NCBI GenBank assembly: GCA_049514215.1
Contig: JBEKVI010000063.1
Span: forward strand, 18,232-82,231
Direction of reading: 5' to 3'
Length of the DNA stretch: 64,000 nt
Source: BOG-994 sp049514215
GTDB lineage: Bacteria > Pseudomonadota > Gammaproteobacteria > Burkholderiales > Burkholderiaceae_D
Below are positions 9,644 to 18,932 of the stretch, piece after piece. The notes below the pieces were generated by a model, which had not been told where the DNA came from, did no database searches, and saw nothing but the letters and a program-made list of their open reading frames with translations. A program made the translations under genes and the position numbers. Position 1 is the first letter of the stretch. Each line of letters opens with the position of its first letter.

Positions 9644-10384
9644 CTAGAACCGATCTAGCGGACCAAGATAGCGCCACTGACCGACCGGGAGCTCGCCGAG
9701 TTGTACCTGGCCGATGCGCACCCGTTTGAGCCCGGTTACTCGCAGACCGACCGCCTCGCACATCCTCCGGATCTGGCGCTTTTTTCCTTCCTTTAGCACG
9801 AAGCGCAACTGATCGCGGTTCTGCCAGGAGACGTCAGCCTCCAAGAGGGGTTTCCCATCGAGTTCGAGCCCCAATCGCAGGCGCTCAAGGCCGTTTGGCG
9901 CCAACTGGCCCGCGACGCGGACGAGATATTCCTTCTCTACCTCGGAATCGGCCCCGATCAGATGGCGCGCGACGCGTCCATCCTGGGTCAGTACAAGCAG
10001 TCCGGTTGAGTCGATATCGAGCCGGCCTGCCGGCGCTAGATGGCGCAGGTGGCGGCGATCGAATACGGTCTTGGCGGGGTCGGCGCGCCAATGACTCTGC
10101 TCGGTGACGAGAACACTGGCAGGCTGATAGCCATCCTCAGCCTGCCCGGATACGTAGCCAAGGGGCTTATTCAAGAGCACTGTCACACGGTCTTGTTGTT
10201 CACTTGCGGCGCGGCGATCAATCGAAATGCGCTGCTGGGGATCGACCTTCGTACCCAAGACGGTAATTCGTTCGCCATCGACGAAGACCCAGCCGCGCTC
10301 AATCCAAACGTCGGCTTCGCGACGCGAGCAAAGCCCGAGTTCGGCCATGCGCTTCGAAAGTCGCAGCGTCTTGTCGGCCGTCAC
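9644..10384 (-). CDS. rRNA pseudouridine synthase of the RsuA/RluB/RluE/RluF family, RluF-like
   Basis: The 246-residue protein has an N-terminal S4 RNA-binding domain (LSKRMAELGLCSRREAD) and a pseudouridine synthase domain with the catalytic motif GRLDIDSTGLLVLT, where the first Asp is the nucleophile. The C-terminal part, EGKKRQIRRMCEAVG then a segment ending GQWRYL, most resembles RluF, which modifies 23S rRNA U2604. The exact target is not certain from the sequence alone. Its start overlaps the glnD stop by four bases, so it is the last gene of a map-glnD-rluF unit. Confidence 0.85.
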   Translation of the reverse strand: MTADKTLRLSKRMAELGLCSRREADVWIERGWVFVDGERITVLGTKVDPQQRISIDRRAASEQQDRVTVLLNKPLGYVSGQAEDGYQPASVLVTEQSHWRADPAKTVFDRRHLRHLAPAGRLDIDSTGLLVLTQDGRVARHLIGADSEVEKEYLVRVAGQLAPNGLERLRLGLELDGKPLLEADVSWQNRDQLRFVLKEGKKRQIRRMCEAVGLRVTGLKRVRIGQVQLGELPVGQWRYLGPLDRF

Positions 10385-12981
10385 GCGGAGAGCGTCTCGA
10401 GCAGTTCCGTCTCGAAACGAATCTGCGATTTATTGTTGCTCAGAACCTCTCCATCGACCAGGAAGAAATCCTCGACGCGGTCGCCTAGCGTGGTGATTTT
10501 GGCCGTTTGGACATTGACGTGGTGCGTCGCGAAGACCCGCAAGATCGCGTAGAGCAGCCCGGCCCGGTCGGCCGATGACAGAGTGAGGAGGTAGTACTGT
10601 CCGCGGTCATCCGGACGCAGATCGACCGTGGGCGTGATGGGGTAGGACTGGGACTGCCGGGACAGGCGACCTTTGGCGGGCGGCGACAGCGGGGCAGCCA
10701 GGGACAGGTGCTCCGCAAGCCCGCGCTGGATATTGCCGATCACGTCACGATAATGGCCCACGCCATTGTCGGCCAGGTGGAACGTGTCCAAGGCATAGTT
10801 CGGACCTTTGTTGCGCTTGGTCGTGTGGACCCGGGCATCGAGCACGGCGAATCGGTTGCGTTCGAAAAATTCGCAGATGCGTGCGAGCAGATCCGGCTGG
10901 TCCGGCGTATAGACTGCGACCTGAAGTCCCTCGCCCAGGGGTGAGAGCCGGGCTCTGACGCGCGGCGTGTCGGTATCGGCACCCAGCGCGAACGAACGCG
11001 TGATCCACGCGATGTCCTGCGCGTCGTGGCGCAAAAGCCAAGCAATGTCGAGCTGGGCCCAAAAACGCGTGACGGCCTCTTGATCAAAGTCGTACAGCGA
11101 CAGGATGCGGCGCGCCGTGTCCTGACGATAGGCAAGTTCGGCGTGCGCTGAAACCTTCCCCCCGCCTAACGCCCGCAGAGTTCGAAAGTACAAGTCTTCC
11201 AGCAATTTGCCCTTCCAGGCATTCCAAACCTTGGGACTGGTTCCGCGGATATCCGCTACCGTGAGCAGATAAAGGCCATTGAGATGGCGATCATCGCCCA
11301 CGCGCGCGGCGAAGTCGCGAATCACTTCGGGATCCGACATGTCTTCCTTTTGCGCGATGCGTGACATCGTGAGGTGCTCGCGAACGAGGAATTCGATGAG
11401 TTCGCTATCCTCGTTCGAGATCTTGTGGTCGCGGCAGAATCGTCGTGCGTCGCGCTCGCCCAAAAGGGAGTGATCCCCGCCCCGTCCCTTGGCAATATCG
11501 TGAAACAGGGCCGCAACGTAGAGGACCCAGTGGCGCGCATAGTTCACCATGAGTTTGGAGCACAAGGGATACTCGTGCGAGAACTCCACCATCGTGAAGC
11601 GTCTCAGATTGCGCACCACCATCAGAATATGCTGATCGACCGTATAGTAATGGAACAGGTCATGCTGCATCTGTCCGATGATGCGGCGAAAGACGGGCAA
11701 GTAGCGGCCAAGTATCGAGAACTGATTCATGCGGCGCAGTTCGTGGACGATCCCGCGTGGCGCCTTCAGCAGCGATAGAAATTGTTCCCGATGCGCGGGG
11801 TCGCGTCGAAACTTCGCGTCGATGAGCGTGCGCGCATGCCAGAGCGCGCGCAGCGTGCGGGCACTCATCCCTTTTAACTCCGAATGCTGCTGCATGAGGG
11901 CAAAGGCCTCGAGGAGCGCCGAAGGCGTGTTTTGGAACACCTCTTCGTACGTGATGTCCAGAAGCTTCCCCTGGATCTGAAAGCGTGCGTTGAGCTGGAC
12001 GGGCTCTCCGAGTTCTGCCGGAAACAGCCTCGTCTCGATATTTTGCAATACGATGTCATTGAGCTGGGTGACGGTCTTGGCAGCCCAGTAGTAGCGTTGC
12101 ATCAGCACTTCGCTGGCACGCCGTACGCCAATGGGTCGGAAGCCGAACATTTCGGCAAGCGTCGTCTGGACATCGAATACCAGACGGTCTTCACGGCGCC
12201 CGGCGATGAGGTGCAAACGAATGCGGATCAGCTTTAGCAAGAGCTCGTTACGCCTCAAAAGCCGTGCTTCCACGGGGGTGAGTAACCCTCCTTGCGCCAA
12301 CTCGGCCCAGCTGCGACCGAGTCCGGCCGCGCGTGAAATCCACAAGATGACCTGCAAATCACGAAGACCTCCCGGGCTCTCCTTGCAATTTGGCTCAAGC
12401 GCAAAAGCCGTCTCGTGATAGCGCGCATGCCGTTGCTGCAATTCAAGCGACTTCGCACGGAAGAATTGGCGCGGATCGAGATTCTCGCGGACCTGCTCGG
12501 CCAAGCGTGCGAAAAGCTCGCGGCTGCCAGCGACATAGCGTGCCTCTAACAGACTGGTCTGCACCGTGATGTCGCGCTCAGCCTCAAGGCCGCATTCGGC
12601 GAGCGTGCGAACACTGTGTCCGAGCTCGACGCCGAGATCCCAGAACAAGCCGATCAGCCGCTCGATCCGGCCTTCAAGGATCGGATCGGGGGGAGCGCGC
12701 AAGACAATGAGAACGTCGACATCCGAGTAGGGGAAGAGCTCTCCACGACCGTAGCCGCCGACTGCCACGAGCGCGGCCCCGGCCGGCATCCCCCACTGGC
12801 GCCAGCATTGCGCCAGTACACTATCGACGTCGCGCGCCAGGGCTCTGAGCAGCCCGCTCGTGTTTCCCTGCGCCTCGAAGGTGGCGATCGAGCGCCGGCG
12901 GCGCTCAAGTAGCTGAAGGCGAAGCTGGCGACCAAGACTTGCGTCCTGATCGGACTTCTCGGCGCTCAGAACGGCGGACAT
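10381..12981 (-). CDS. glnD: bifunctional PII uridylyltransferase/uridylyl-removing enzyme
   Basis: GlnD senses glutamine and adds or removes UMP on PII proteins, controlling nitrogen assimilation. The protein of about 866 residues has the nucleotidyltransferase motif GGYGRGELFPYSDVDVLIV near the N terminus, an HD hydrolase domain with ALFHDIAKGRGGDHS for removal, and two C-terminal ACT domains, the last with AGLLYAILRVFATHHVNV. The frame is open up to 13074, but that would overlap map; the ATG at 12981 (MSAVLSAEK) leaves a 37-base gap and gives the usual length. Confidence 0.96.
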   Translation of the reverse strand: MSAVLSAEKSDQDASLGRQLRLQLLERRRRSIATFEAQGNTSGLLRALARDVDSVLAQCWRQWGMPAGAALVAVGGYGRGELFPYSDVDVLIVLRAPPDPILEGRIERLIGLFWDLGVELGHSVRTLAECGLEAERDITVQTSLLEARYVAGSRELFARLAEQVRENLDPRQFFRAKSLELQQRHARYHETAFALEPNCKESPGGLRDLQVILWISRAAGLGRSWAELAQGGLLTPVEARLLRRNELLLKLIRIRLHLIAGRREDRLVFDVQTTLAEMFGFRPIGVRRASEVLMQRYYWAAKTVTQLNDIVLQNIETRLFPAELGEPVQLNARFQIQGKLLDITYEEVFQNTPSALLEAFALMQQHSELKGMSARTLRALWHARTLIDAKFRRDPAHREQFLSLLKAPRGIVHELRRMNQFSILGRYLPVFRRIIGQMQHDLFHYYTVDQHILMVVRNLRRFTMVEFSHEYPLCSKLMVNYARHWVLYVAALFHDIAKGRGGDHSLLGERDARRFCRDHKISNEDSELIEFLVREHLTMSRIAQKEDMSDPEVIRDFAARVGDDRHLNGLYLLTVADIRGTSPKVWNAWKGKLLEDLYFRTLRALGGGKVSAHAELAYRQDTARRILSLYDFDQEAVTRFWAQLDIAWLLRHDAQDIAWITRSFALGADTDTPRVRARLSPLGEGLQVAVYTPDQPDLLARICEFFERNRFAVLDARVHTTKRNKGPNYALDTFHLADNGVGHYRDVIGNIQRGLAEHLSLAAPLSPPAKGRLSRQSQSYPITPTVDLRPDDRGQYYLLTLSSADRAGLLYAILRVFATHHVNVQTAKITTLGDRVEDFFLVDGEVLSNNKSQIRFETELLETLSA

Positions 12982-13018
12982 GACTGGCGGTCCGGGCGGC
13001 GCAAGGGGACGTCCGGAT

Positions 13019-13819
13019 TCAGGCGTGAAGCGCTGGCATGGGCGGGGTTCCCGCCGATTGCGTGAGCACCTCAAATCCCTCTTCCGTCACCAGGACGGTG
13101 TGCTCCCACTGTGCCGAGAGACTGTGATCCTTGGTCACAATGGTCCAACCGTCTGCGAGCTCGCGGATGTCCCTGCGGCCCGCATTGATCATGGGCTCGA
13201 TCGTAAAGATCATGCCGGGCTTGAGCTCCTCCAGGGTGCCGGGACGGCCATAGTGAAGGACCTGGGGTTCTTCGTGAAACTTCGTTCCGATCCCGTGACC
13301 GCAAAATTCGCGGACCACCGAAAAGCCGCTGCTCTCGGCATGGCGCTGGATGGCGTGTCCCACATCGCCCAGGTGGGCACCGGGTCGCACAGCCTGAATC
13401 CCCAGCCACATGCACTCGAAGGTGATCTCGCAAAGACGTCTGGCCTGGACCGAACCCTCGCCCACGACAAACATCCGGCTCGTGTCTCCGTGGTAGCCAT
13501 CCTTGATGACGGTGATGTCGAGATTAACGATATCGCCGTTGCGCAGGACCCGATCGCCAGGAATGCCGTGGCAGACCTGGTGGTTCACCGAAGTGCAAAT
13601 CGATTTTGGAAAGGGCTTGTATCCCGCCGGCGCATAGTTCAAAGGAGCAGGGATCGCGCCTTGCGCCTCGATGATGTGCTCGTGGCAAAGCCGGTCAAGT
13701 TCTCCCGTCGTGACACCGGGCTTGACGTGCGGGGTAATGAAGTCGAGCACTTCGGATGCGAGCCGCCCGGCAACCCTCATCTTCTCTAGGTCGGTGGAAT
13801 TTCTGATGACCACGGCCAA
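13019..13819 (-). CDS. map: methionine aminopeptidase, type I
   Basis: Map removes the N-terminal methionine from new proteins after deformylation. The 266-residue protein shows the type I pattern: ICTSVNHQVCHGIPGD, metal ligands in NLDITVIKDGYHGDTSRMF (two Asp), CGHGIG (His), and FTIEPM plus QWEHTVLVTE (two Glu). It is divergent from rpsB, the common arrangement in proteobacteria, and heads the map-glnD-rluF group. Confidence 0.97.
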   Translation of the reverse strand: MAVVIRNSTDLEKMRVAGRLASEVLDFITPHVKPGVTTGELDRLCHEHIIEAQGAIPAPLNYAPAGYKPFPKSICTSVNHQVCHGIPGDRVLRNGDIVNLDITVIKDGYHGDTSRMFVVGEGSVQARRLCEITFECMWLGIQAVRPGAHLGDVGHAIQRHAESSGFSVVREFCGHGIGTKFHEEPQVLHYGRPGTLEELKPGMIFTIEPMINAGRRDIRELADGWTIVTKDHSLSAQWEHTVLVTEEGFEVLTQSAGTPPMPALHA

Positions 13820-14194
13820 ATCGCCTTAAATTTCGTAATCCAGAAGGATAATCGAGACGAATATCCCCGCGCAAACACTTGTTATCGGGGGCTTCGCACG
13901 CGCCAGCGGTTTCCTGACCTCTCTGGAGCGCCGCCTTGGATCGCGCCACCCCGGGTTGGCGCCAAGTCACCCTGTCCAAGACCAGAGGTCTCCTTGAGGG
14001 AAATGGGGAAAAGATGCTAGAATTCAAGGCTATCCGGCAGCTAATGCTGCGGATTTCACCCGATGCCCCAGGAGTCGTTGGTTCCGGGTCAAAACGGCAG
14101 TTGTAAATCACAGGCACTGGCAGTCAGGGTGCTGCGGGAGCTTTGCTCTCGTGGTGCGGCCAGCGTCTTAGACCTAACCCTCACGGAGTAAGAC
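13820..14194. other. divergent map/rpsB control region with rpsB leader
   Basis: This 375-base gap holds no credible gene. It contains the rpsB promoter described separately and a leader of about 165 bases. Two hairpins are visible in the leader: GCAGC-TAAT-GCTGC at 14037-14050 and CGGGAGC-TTT-GCTCTCG at 14135-14151 (one G-T pair). rpsB leaders are known targets of S2 feedback in other proteobacteria; whether these hairpins do that is inference. Confidence 0.45.
13994..14023 (+). promoter_or_regulatory. probable sigma-70 promoter of rpsB-tsf
   Basis: TTGAGG at 13994-13999 and TAGAAT at 14018-14023 are separated by 18 bases, and the -10 is extended (TGCTAGAAT). It lies about 170 bases upstream of rpsB, leaving a long leader. 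Confidence 0.55.
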
Positions 14195-14941
14195 ATGGCA
14201 GTCACAATGCGCGAGATGCTGGAGGCGGGTGTCCATTTCGGACACCAGACCCGCTTCTGGAACCCCCGGATGGCCCCCTTCATCTTCGGCCATCGCAACA
14301 AGATTCACATCGTCAACCTCGAAAAGACGCTGGCGAACTACAACGATGCCGTGAAATATGCGCGTCGTCTGGCCGCCAACCGCGGCACGGTCCTCTTTGT
14401 CGGGACCAAGCGCCAGGCGCGCGAAATTATCTCCGAGGAAGCACAGCGCGCCGGCATGCCCTACGTCGACCAGCGCTGGCTAGGCGGCATGCTCACGAAT
14501 TTCAAGACCGTCAAGGCTTCGATCAAGCGCTTGAAGGACATGGAGGCCACCATTCAGGAGGGTGGCCTTGAGCGCATGAGCAAGAAGGAGGCGCTCGGCT
14601 TTCAGCGCGAGGTTGTCAAGCTGCAAAAGAGCATCGGCGGCATCAAGGACATGACGGGCGTGCCTGATGCCATTTTTGTGGTCGATGTGGGCTACCACAA
14701 GGGCGCGGTGACCGAGGCAGCCAAGCTTGGGATTCCCGTGATCGGTGTGGTTGACACCAATCATTCCCCCGAAGGTGTGGCTTATGTGATTCCGGGCAAC
14801 GACGATTCCAGCCGCGCGATCCGCCTGTACGCGCGCGGCATCGCCGATGCGATCCTCGAGGGCAAGAACAGCGCGGCCAACGAGATCGTCGACGCCGTCT
14901 CTGGGGGCGACGAATTTGTAGAAGTCAGCGCCACGGCGTAG
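14195..14941 (+). CDS. rpsB: 30S ribosomal protein S2
   Basis: S2 is a late-assembling protein of the small subunit that holds S1. The 248-residue protein has the standard pattern: LEAGVHFGHQTRFWNPRM, FIFGHRNKIHIVNLEKT, FVGTKRQA, WLGGMLTNFKT and the C-terminal PVIGVVDTNHSPEG. GGAG lies nine bases before the ATG. tsf follows after a terminator-like hairpin. Confidence 0.98.
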   Translation: MAVTMREMLEAGVHFGHQTRFWNPRMAPFIFGHRNKIHIVNLEKTLANYNDAVKYARRLAANRGTVLFVGTKRQAREIISEEAQRAGMPYVDQRWLGGMLTNFKTVKASIKRLKDMEATIQEGGLERMSKKEALGFQREVVKLQKSIGGIKDMTGVPDAIFVVDVGYHKGAVTEAAKLGIPVIGVVDTNHSPEGVAYVIPGNDDSSRAIRLYARGIADAILEGKNSAANEIVDAVSGGDEFVEVSATA

Positions 14942-14957
14942 CTGCCGTCCCATCGGC

Positions 14958-14990
14958 AAAAAAGGGGGAGCGTAAGCGCCCCTTTTTTTT
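14958..14990 (+). terminator. terminator-like hairpin between rpsB and tsf
   Basis: A run of A and G (AAAAAAGGGGG) pairs through a small AGCG-TAA-GCG core with CCCCTTTTTTTT, giving a stem followed by eight T residues. It sits 16 bases after the rpsB stop and 50 before tsf. Partial termination between rpsB and tsf is known in E. coli, so an attenuator is the likely role. Confidence 0.7.
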
Positions 14991-15040
14991 GCTATCGGTG
15001 AAGCGCGATGGGTTATCAGCAAATCAAACAAGGAGTTCAT

Positions 15041-15916
15041 ATGGCGGAAATCACCGCTGCAATGGTCAAGCAACTGCGCGAGAAGACCGACGCGCCCATG
15101 ATGGAGTGCAAGCGGGCCCTGGCTGAGGCCGATGGGGACGTCACGCTTGCCGAGGAGTTGTTGCGCGTAAAGCTAGGCAATAAGGCGAGCAAGGCGGCCA
15201 GCCGAATCGCGGCCGAGGGGATCGTTGCGGTCCACCTGGAAGGGCGCAAAGGGGCCATGGTCGAGCTCAACTGCGAGACCGATTTCGTCGCCAAGAACGA
15301 AGAATTTGTGGCCTTGGCCAAGGGAGTGGCCCAGCTGGTCGCCAAGGAGAATCCGGCCGATGTGAGCGCCCTGTCCGCCCTGAAGCTCAACGGCGTGGAG
15401 GTCGAGGCCGTGCGTAAGGCCCTCATCGGCAAGATCGGAGAGAACATCACGATTCGCCGATTCGTGCGCTATAGCACCGAAGCGAAACTGGCCAGCTACG
15501 TTCACGGCGTAAAGATCGGCGTTCTGGTCGATTTCGAGGCGTCCGAGGACCAGGTCGGCAAGGACGTGGCGATGCATGTCGCTGCGGAGAAACCGGTTTG
15601 CGTGTCGCGCGACGAAGTGCCGTCTGAATTGATCGAGCAGGAACGCAAGATCTTCCTCGCCCAGGCGGCCGAGTCAGGCAAGCCGCAGCCGATCGTCGAG
15701 AAAATGGTCGAGGGAAGGATCAACAAATTTCTCGCCGAAATCACCCTGCTTGGCCAGCAGTTCGTCAAAGATCGCGACCAGACGGTCGAGCAGATGCTCA
15801 AGTCCAAGGGCGCAAAGGTGACTCGCTTTACCCTGTACGTGGTCGGCGAGGGTATCCAAAAGCGCGAGGATGACTTCGGGGCCGAGGTGGCTGCGCTCGT
15901 CAAAGGAAGCGCATAA
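15041..15916 (+). CDS. tsf: elongation factor Ts
   Basis: EF-Ts exchanges GDP for GTP on EF-Tu. The 291-residue protein begins with the UBA-like region AEITAAMVKQLREKTDAPMM then ECKRALAEADGD, and carries the core LNCETDFVAKNEEF that contacts EF-Tu. The frame is open 33 bases further upstream, but AAGGAG stands nine bases before the ATG at 15041, which fixes the start. A small hairpin, ACGGG-CGAG-CCCGT (15942-15954), lies between tsf and pyrH. Confidence 0.98.
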   Translation: MAEITAAMVKQLREKTDAPMMECKRALAEADGDVTLAEELLRVKLGNKASKAASRIAAEGIVAVHLEGRKGAMVELNCETDFVAKNEEFVALAKGVAQLVAKENPADVSALSALKLNGVEVEAVRKALIGKIGENITIRRFVRYSTEAKLASYVHGVKIGVLVDFEASEDQVGKDVAMHVAAEKPVCVSRDEVPSELIEQERKIFLAQAAESGKPQPIVEKMVEGRINKFLAEITLLGQQFVKDRDQTVEQMLKSKGAKVTRFTLYVVGEGIQKREDDFGAEVAALVKGSA

Positions 15917-16001
15917 ATAGGCGATAATACCGGGGCATTTTACGGGCGAGCCCGTGCCCGTCTGCGACCGCAGATAACCTGTTTTGGGAGGCGATCGTCC
16001 A

Positions 16002-16715
16002 ATGAGTCTGGCCTATAAGCGCGTACTCCTAAAGCTCTCCGGCGAAGCCCTCATGGGCGACGATCCGTTTGGCATCAATCGAGCGACGATCGAGTCCATG
16101 GTCCAGGACATCGCCGAGGTCGTCCACGCGGGAGTCGAACTCGCCATCGTGATCGGCGGGGGAAATATCTTCCGGGGGGTCGCCCCCGGTGCGGCCGGCA
16201 TGGACCGCGCAACTGCGGACTACATGGGGATGCTGGCCACGATCATGAATGCGCTGGCCTTGCAGGACGCGATGAAACAGGCCGGCCTTGTGGCCAGGGT
16301 GCAGTCCGCGCTGCGTATGGATCAAGTCGTTGAGCCCTACATCCGACCCAAGGCCATGCGTCATCTGGAAGAGGGTCGGGTGGTGATTTTCGCGGCTGGG
16401 ACCGGCAATCCGTTTTTCACCACCGATACCGCAGCCGCGCTCAGAGGTGCCGAAATCGGCGCGGAGATCGTGCTCAAGGCGACCAAGGTCGACGGAGTGT
16501 ATACCGCCGATCCCAAAAAGGATCCGAACGCCCAGCGCTACACGACCATCAGCTTCGACGAGGCCATCGGCAAGCGTCTGCAGGTCATGGATGCCACGGC
16601 GTTTGCCCTGTGCCGCGATCAGCGTCTGCCCATCAACGTGTTCTCGATCACCAAGCCGGGAGCCTTGATGCGCGTCATCCAGGGGGCCGACGAGGGTACG
16701 CTGGTGCACGTATAA
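16002..16715 (+). CDS. pyrH: uridylate kinase
   Basis: PyrH phosphorylates UMP to UDP in pyrimidine synthesis. The protein of 237 residues is an amino-acid-kinase fold enzyme with KRVLLKLSGEAL at the start, VIGGGNIFRG for the substrate, and a C-terminal GADEGTLV. The ATG at 16002 has GGGAGG upstream; an in-frame start 18 bases earlier is unlikely. It lies between tsf and frr as in most proteobacteria. Confidence 0.97.
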   Translation: MSLAYKRVLLKLSGEALMGDDPFGINRATIESMVQDIAEVVHAGVELAIVIGGGNIFRGVAPGAAGMDRATADYMGMLATIMNALALQDAMKQAGLVARVQSALRMDQVVEPYIRPKAMRHLEEGRVVIFAAGTGNPFFTTDTAAALRGAEIGAEIVLKATKVDGVYTADPKKDPNAQRYTTISFDEAIGKRLQVMDATAFALCRDQRLPINVFSITKPGALMRVIQGADEGTLVHV

Positions 16716-16741
16716 ATTATTCCGCCTAGCAAGGACGTGAT

Positions 16742-17302
16742 ATGGCCATTGCCGAAATCAAGAAAAGCGCTGAGCAGAAGATGCAAAAGTCGATCGACAC
16801 CTTAAAGGCCGATCTGGCGAAGATTCGGACCGGCCGCGCCCACACAGGTATTCTGGACCATATCCAGGTGGACTACTACGGCAGCCCCGTGCCCCTTGGC
16901 CAGGTGGCCAATTTGAGTTTGATTGATGCGCGCACGATTGGCGTGCAGCCATGGGAACGCAAGATGGTCCAGGTGGTCGAGAAGGCCATTCGCGAGTCCG
17001 ATCTGGGTTTGAATCCCGCCAGCGCCGGTGACATGATCCGAGTGCCCATGCCCGCCTTGACCGAAGAGCGTCGTCGCGATCTGACCAAGGTCATCAAGTC
17101 CGAAGGCGAGAATGCCAAAGTGGCGGTGCGCAATCTCAGGCGCGACGCCAATGGACATCTGAAGGAGGCCCTCAAGGCCAAGCAGATCTCCGAGGACGAG
17201 GACCGGCGTTCCCAGGAGGACATCCAAAAGCTGACCGACCGTTTCATCAGCGAGATCGACAAGCTTTTGGCGCAGAAGGAAGCCGAGATCATGACGGTCT
17301 GA
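16742..17302 (+). CDS. frr: ribosome recycling factor
   Basis: RRF splits post-termination ribosomes together with EF-G. The 186-residue protein has the usual length and the pattern KADLAKIRTGRAH near the N terminus, a three-helix bundle with VPMPALTEERRRDLTKV, and a charged C-terminal helix. An AAGGACG-type binding site precedes the ATG. An EF-G gene lies at the far end of the window. Confidence 0.98.
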   Translation: MAIAEIKKSAEQKMQKSIDTLKADLAKIRTGRAHTGILDHIQVDYYGSPVPLGQVANLSLIDARTIGVQPWERKMVQVVEKAIRESDLGLNPASAGDMIRVPMPALTEERRRDLTKVIKSEGENAKVAVRNLRRDANGHLKEALKAKQISEDEDRRSQEDIQKLTDRFISEIDKLLAQKEAEIMTV

Positions 17303-17341
17303 GTTCGCTTCAGTCCTCAGCCCCGGCTTATCCTCGGTCCC

Positions 17342-18106
17342 ATGAATCGTCCCGTGAGTTCGACTCTTGCCGTCCCCGAAGCCGGGGCGATTCCGAAACA
17401 CGTGGCCATCATCATGGACGGCAATGGTCGATGGGCCACTGAAAAGCGGCTACCGCGGGCAGCCGGTCACGCCAAGGGGGTCGATCGCGTGCGCGAGATC
17501 GTGGCCGCCTGCATTGAGCGCGGCATCGGCCACTTGACCCTGTTTGCCTTTAGCTCCGAGAACTGGCGCCGCCCCGAGGACGAGGTCTCGCTGCTCATGC
17601 GACTGTTCGTGAGTCTTCTGGAGCGTGAAGTCCAGCGCCTCGCCGACAACGGCGTGCGACTGCGCGTGATCGGCGATGTGAGCCGATTCGAGCCGCGCTT
17701 AAGAGAACTGATCCATAACGCAGAGGCACGCACCCGCGACAACGAACGGCTGGGACTGACGGTCGCTGCCAACTATGGGGGCCGTTGGGATATTTTGAAC
17801 GCCTTTCGCAAGATGCTGGGCGAGCGCCCGGAGCTTGCGCAACAGGTCGAGCACATCGACGAGCTGGCCTTGCAGCCCTACCTCGCGATGGATGGCATCC
17901 CGGAACCGGATCTGTTCATCCGTACTGGAGGCGAGCAGCGCATCAGCAATTTTCTGCTCTGGCAGCTGGCCTACACCGAACTCTATTTCACGCCTGTCTT
18001 CTGGCCGGACTTCACGGCCAACCAACTGGACCTGGCCGTCGAATCCTATCGCCAGAGAGAGCGTCGGTTTGGACGAACCAGCGCGCAAGTGCAGGACCTA
18101 TGCTAG
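17342..18106 (+). CDS. uppS: di-trans,poly-cis-undecaprenyl-diphosphate synthase
   Basis: UppS elongates farnesyl diphosphate to the C55 lipid that carries cell-wall and surface polymers. The 254-residue protein has HVAIIMDGNGRWA with the catalytic Asp, FAFSSENWRRP, and the C-terminal IRTGGEQRISNFLLWQ and Y/E region typical of cis-prenyltransferases. Its end overlaps cdsA by seven bases. Confidence 0.97.
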   Translation: MNRPVSSTLAVPEAGAIPKHVAIIMDGNGRWATEKRLPRAAGHAKGVDRVREIVAACIERGIGHLTLFAFSSENWRRPEDEVSLLMRLFVSLLEREVQRLADNGVRLRVIGDVSRFEPRLRELIHNAEARTRDNERLGLTVAANYGGRWDILNAFRKMLGERPELAQQVEHIDELALQPYLAMDGIPEPDLFIRTGGEQRISNFLLWQLAYTELYFTPVFWPDFTANQLDLAVESYRQRERRFGRTSAQVQDLC

Positions 18107-18930
18107 TTCAAAGGGTCGTTACCGCTGTTATCCTGCTTAGCCTTTTGGCTCTCTCGCTCTCGGTACTCGCTCCTTTGGGGTTTATCGTGCTCACGCTGCT
18201 GTTTCTTGCGGCGGGAATCTCGGAGTGGCTGGTTCTGGTGGGGCAGCCGCGGGTGCGCGCCTGGGCGCTTGCGAGCATTGTGGCGTTGCTGACCGCTTGG
18301 CTTGACCAGGCCATCGCCGGGCATCCGGACTGGCTCCTGGGGATCTTGTCCACGGGAACGGCGATCTGGGCGTTATTGGCGGCAGCGCTAGTGTTGGGGG
18401 GCCGCTTTCCCCCAGTCGCACGGGCACGCGGCGCCTTTGTCGTCTCAGGCCTGGTCTTACCTCCGATCTGTGCGCTTGCCCTGCTGGCTTCGTACCGCGA
18501 CGGACTCACTTTCATGGTTTCCATTCTGGTTTTGGTCTGGGTTGCCGATATCGGGGCCTACTTTGTCGGCAGGGCCGTGGGACGCCACAAGCTCGCGCCC
18601 TTGATTAGTCCGGGCAAGACGATCGAAGGTGCGCTGGGCGGTTTGATCTCGGTGTGGCTCGTGGCCTGGGGCGCAAGCGCCTGGCCCGCCATGCGCGAGA
18701 CTTTTTTCGCACGACTGCTGCGGGCCTGGCCGATCGGGCTTGGACTTGCGGCATTGGCTGCCCTGGTCGCACTGAGCATCACGGGCGACCTGCTTGAGTC
18801 GCATCTGAAACGCCAAGCCGGGGTCAAGGACAGCAGTCGTCTGTTGCCCGGACACGGCGGGGTCTTGGACCGGATTGACGCCGCGCTTCCGGTCGTGCCT
18901 GCAGCCTTGCTTCTGACGCGGCTGTGGTGA
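18100..18930 (+). CDS. cdsA: phosphatidate cytidylyltransferase
   Basis: CdsA makes CDP-diacylglycerol, the branch point of phospholipid synthesis, in the inner membrane. The 276-residue protein is mostly hydrophobic with about seven or eight membrane segments and ends with the family signature SHLKRQAGVKDSSRLLPGHG then GVLDRIDA. The frame extends far upstream, but the ATG at 18100 (MLVQRVVTAVILLSL) begins the first membrane segment and overlaps the uppS end, as is common in this cluster. Confidence 0.95.
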   Translation: MLVQRVVTAVILLSLLALSLSVLAPLGFIVLTLLFLAAGISEWLVLVGQPRVRAWALASIVALLTAWLDQAIAGHPDWLLGILSTGTAIWALLAAALVLGGRFPPVARARGAFVVSGLVLPPICALALLASYRDGLTFMVSILVLVWVADIGAYFVGRAVGRHKLAPLISPGKTIEGALGGLISVWLVAWGASAWPAMRETFFARLLRAWPIGLGLAALAALVALSITGDLLESHLKRQAGVKDSSRLLPGHGGVLDRIDAALPVVPAALLLTRLW

Positions 18931-18932
18931 AC

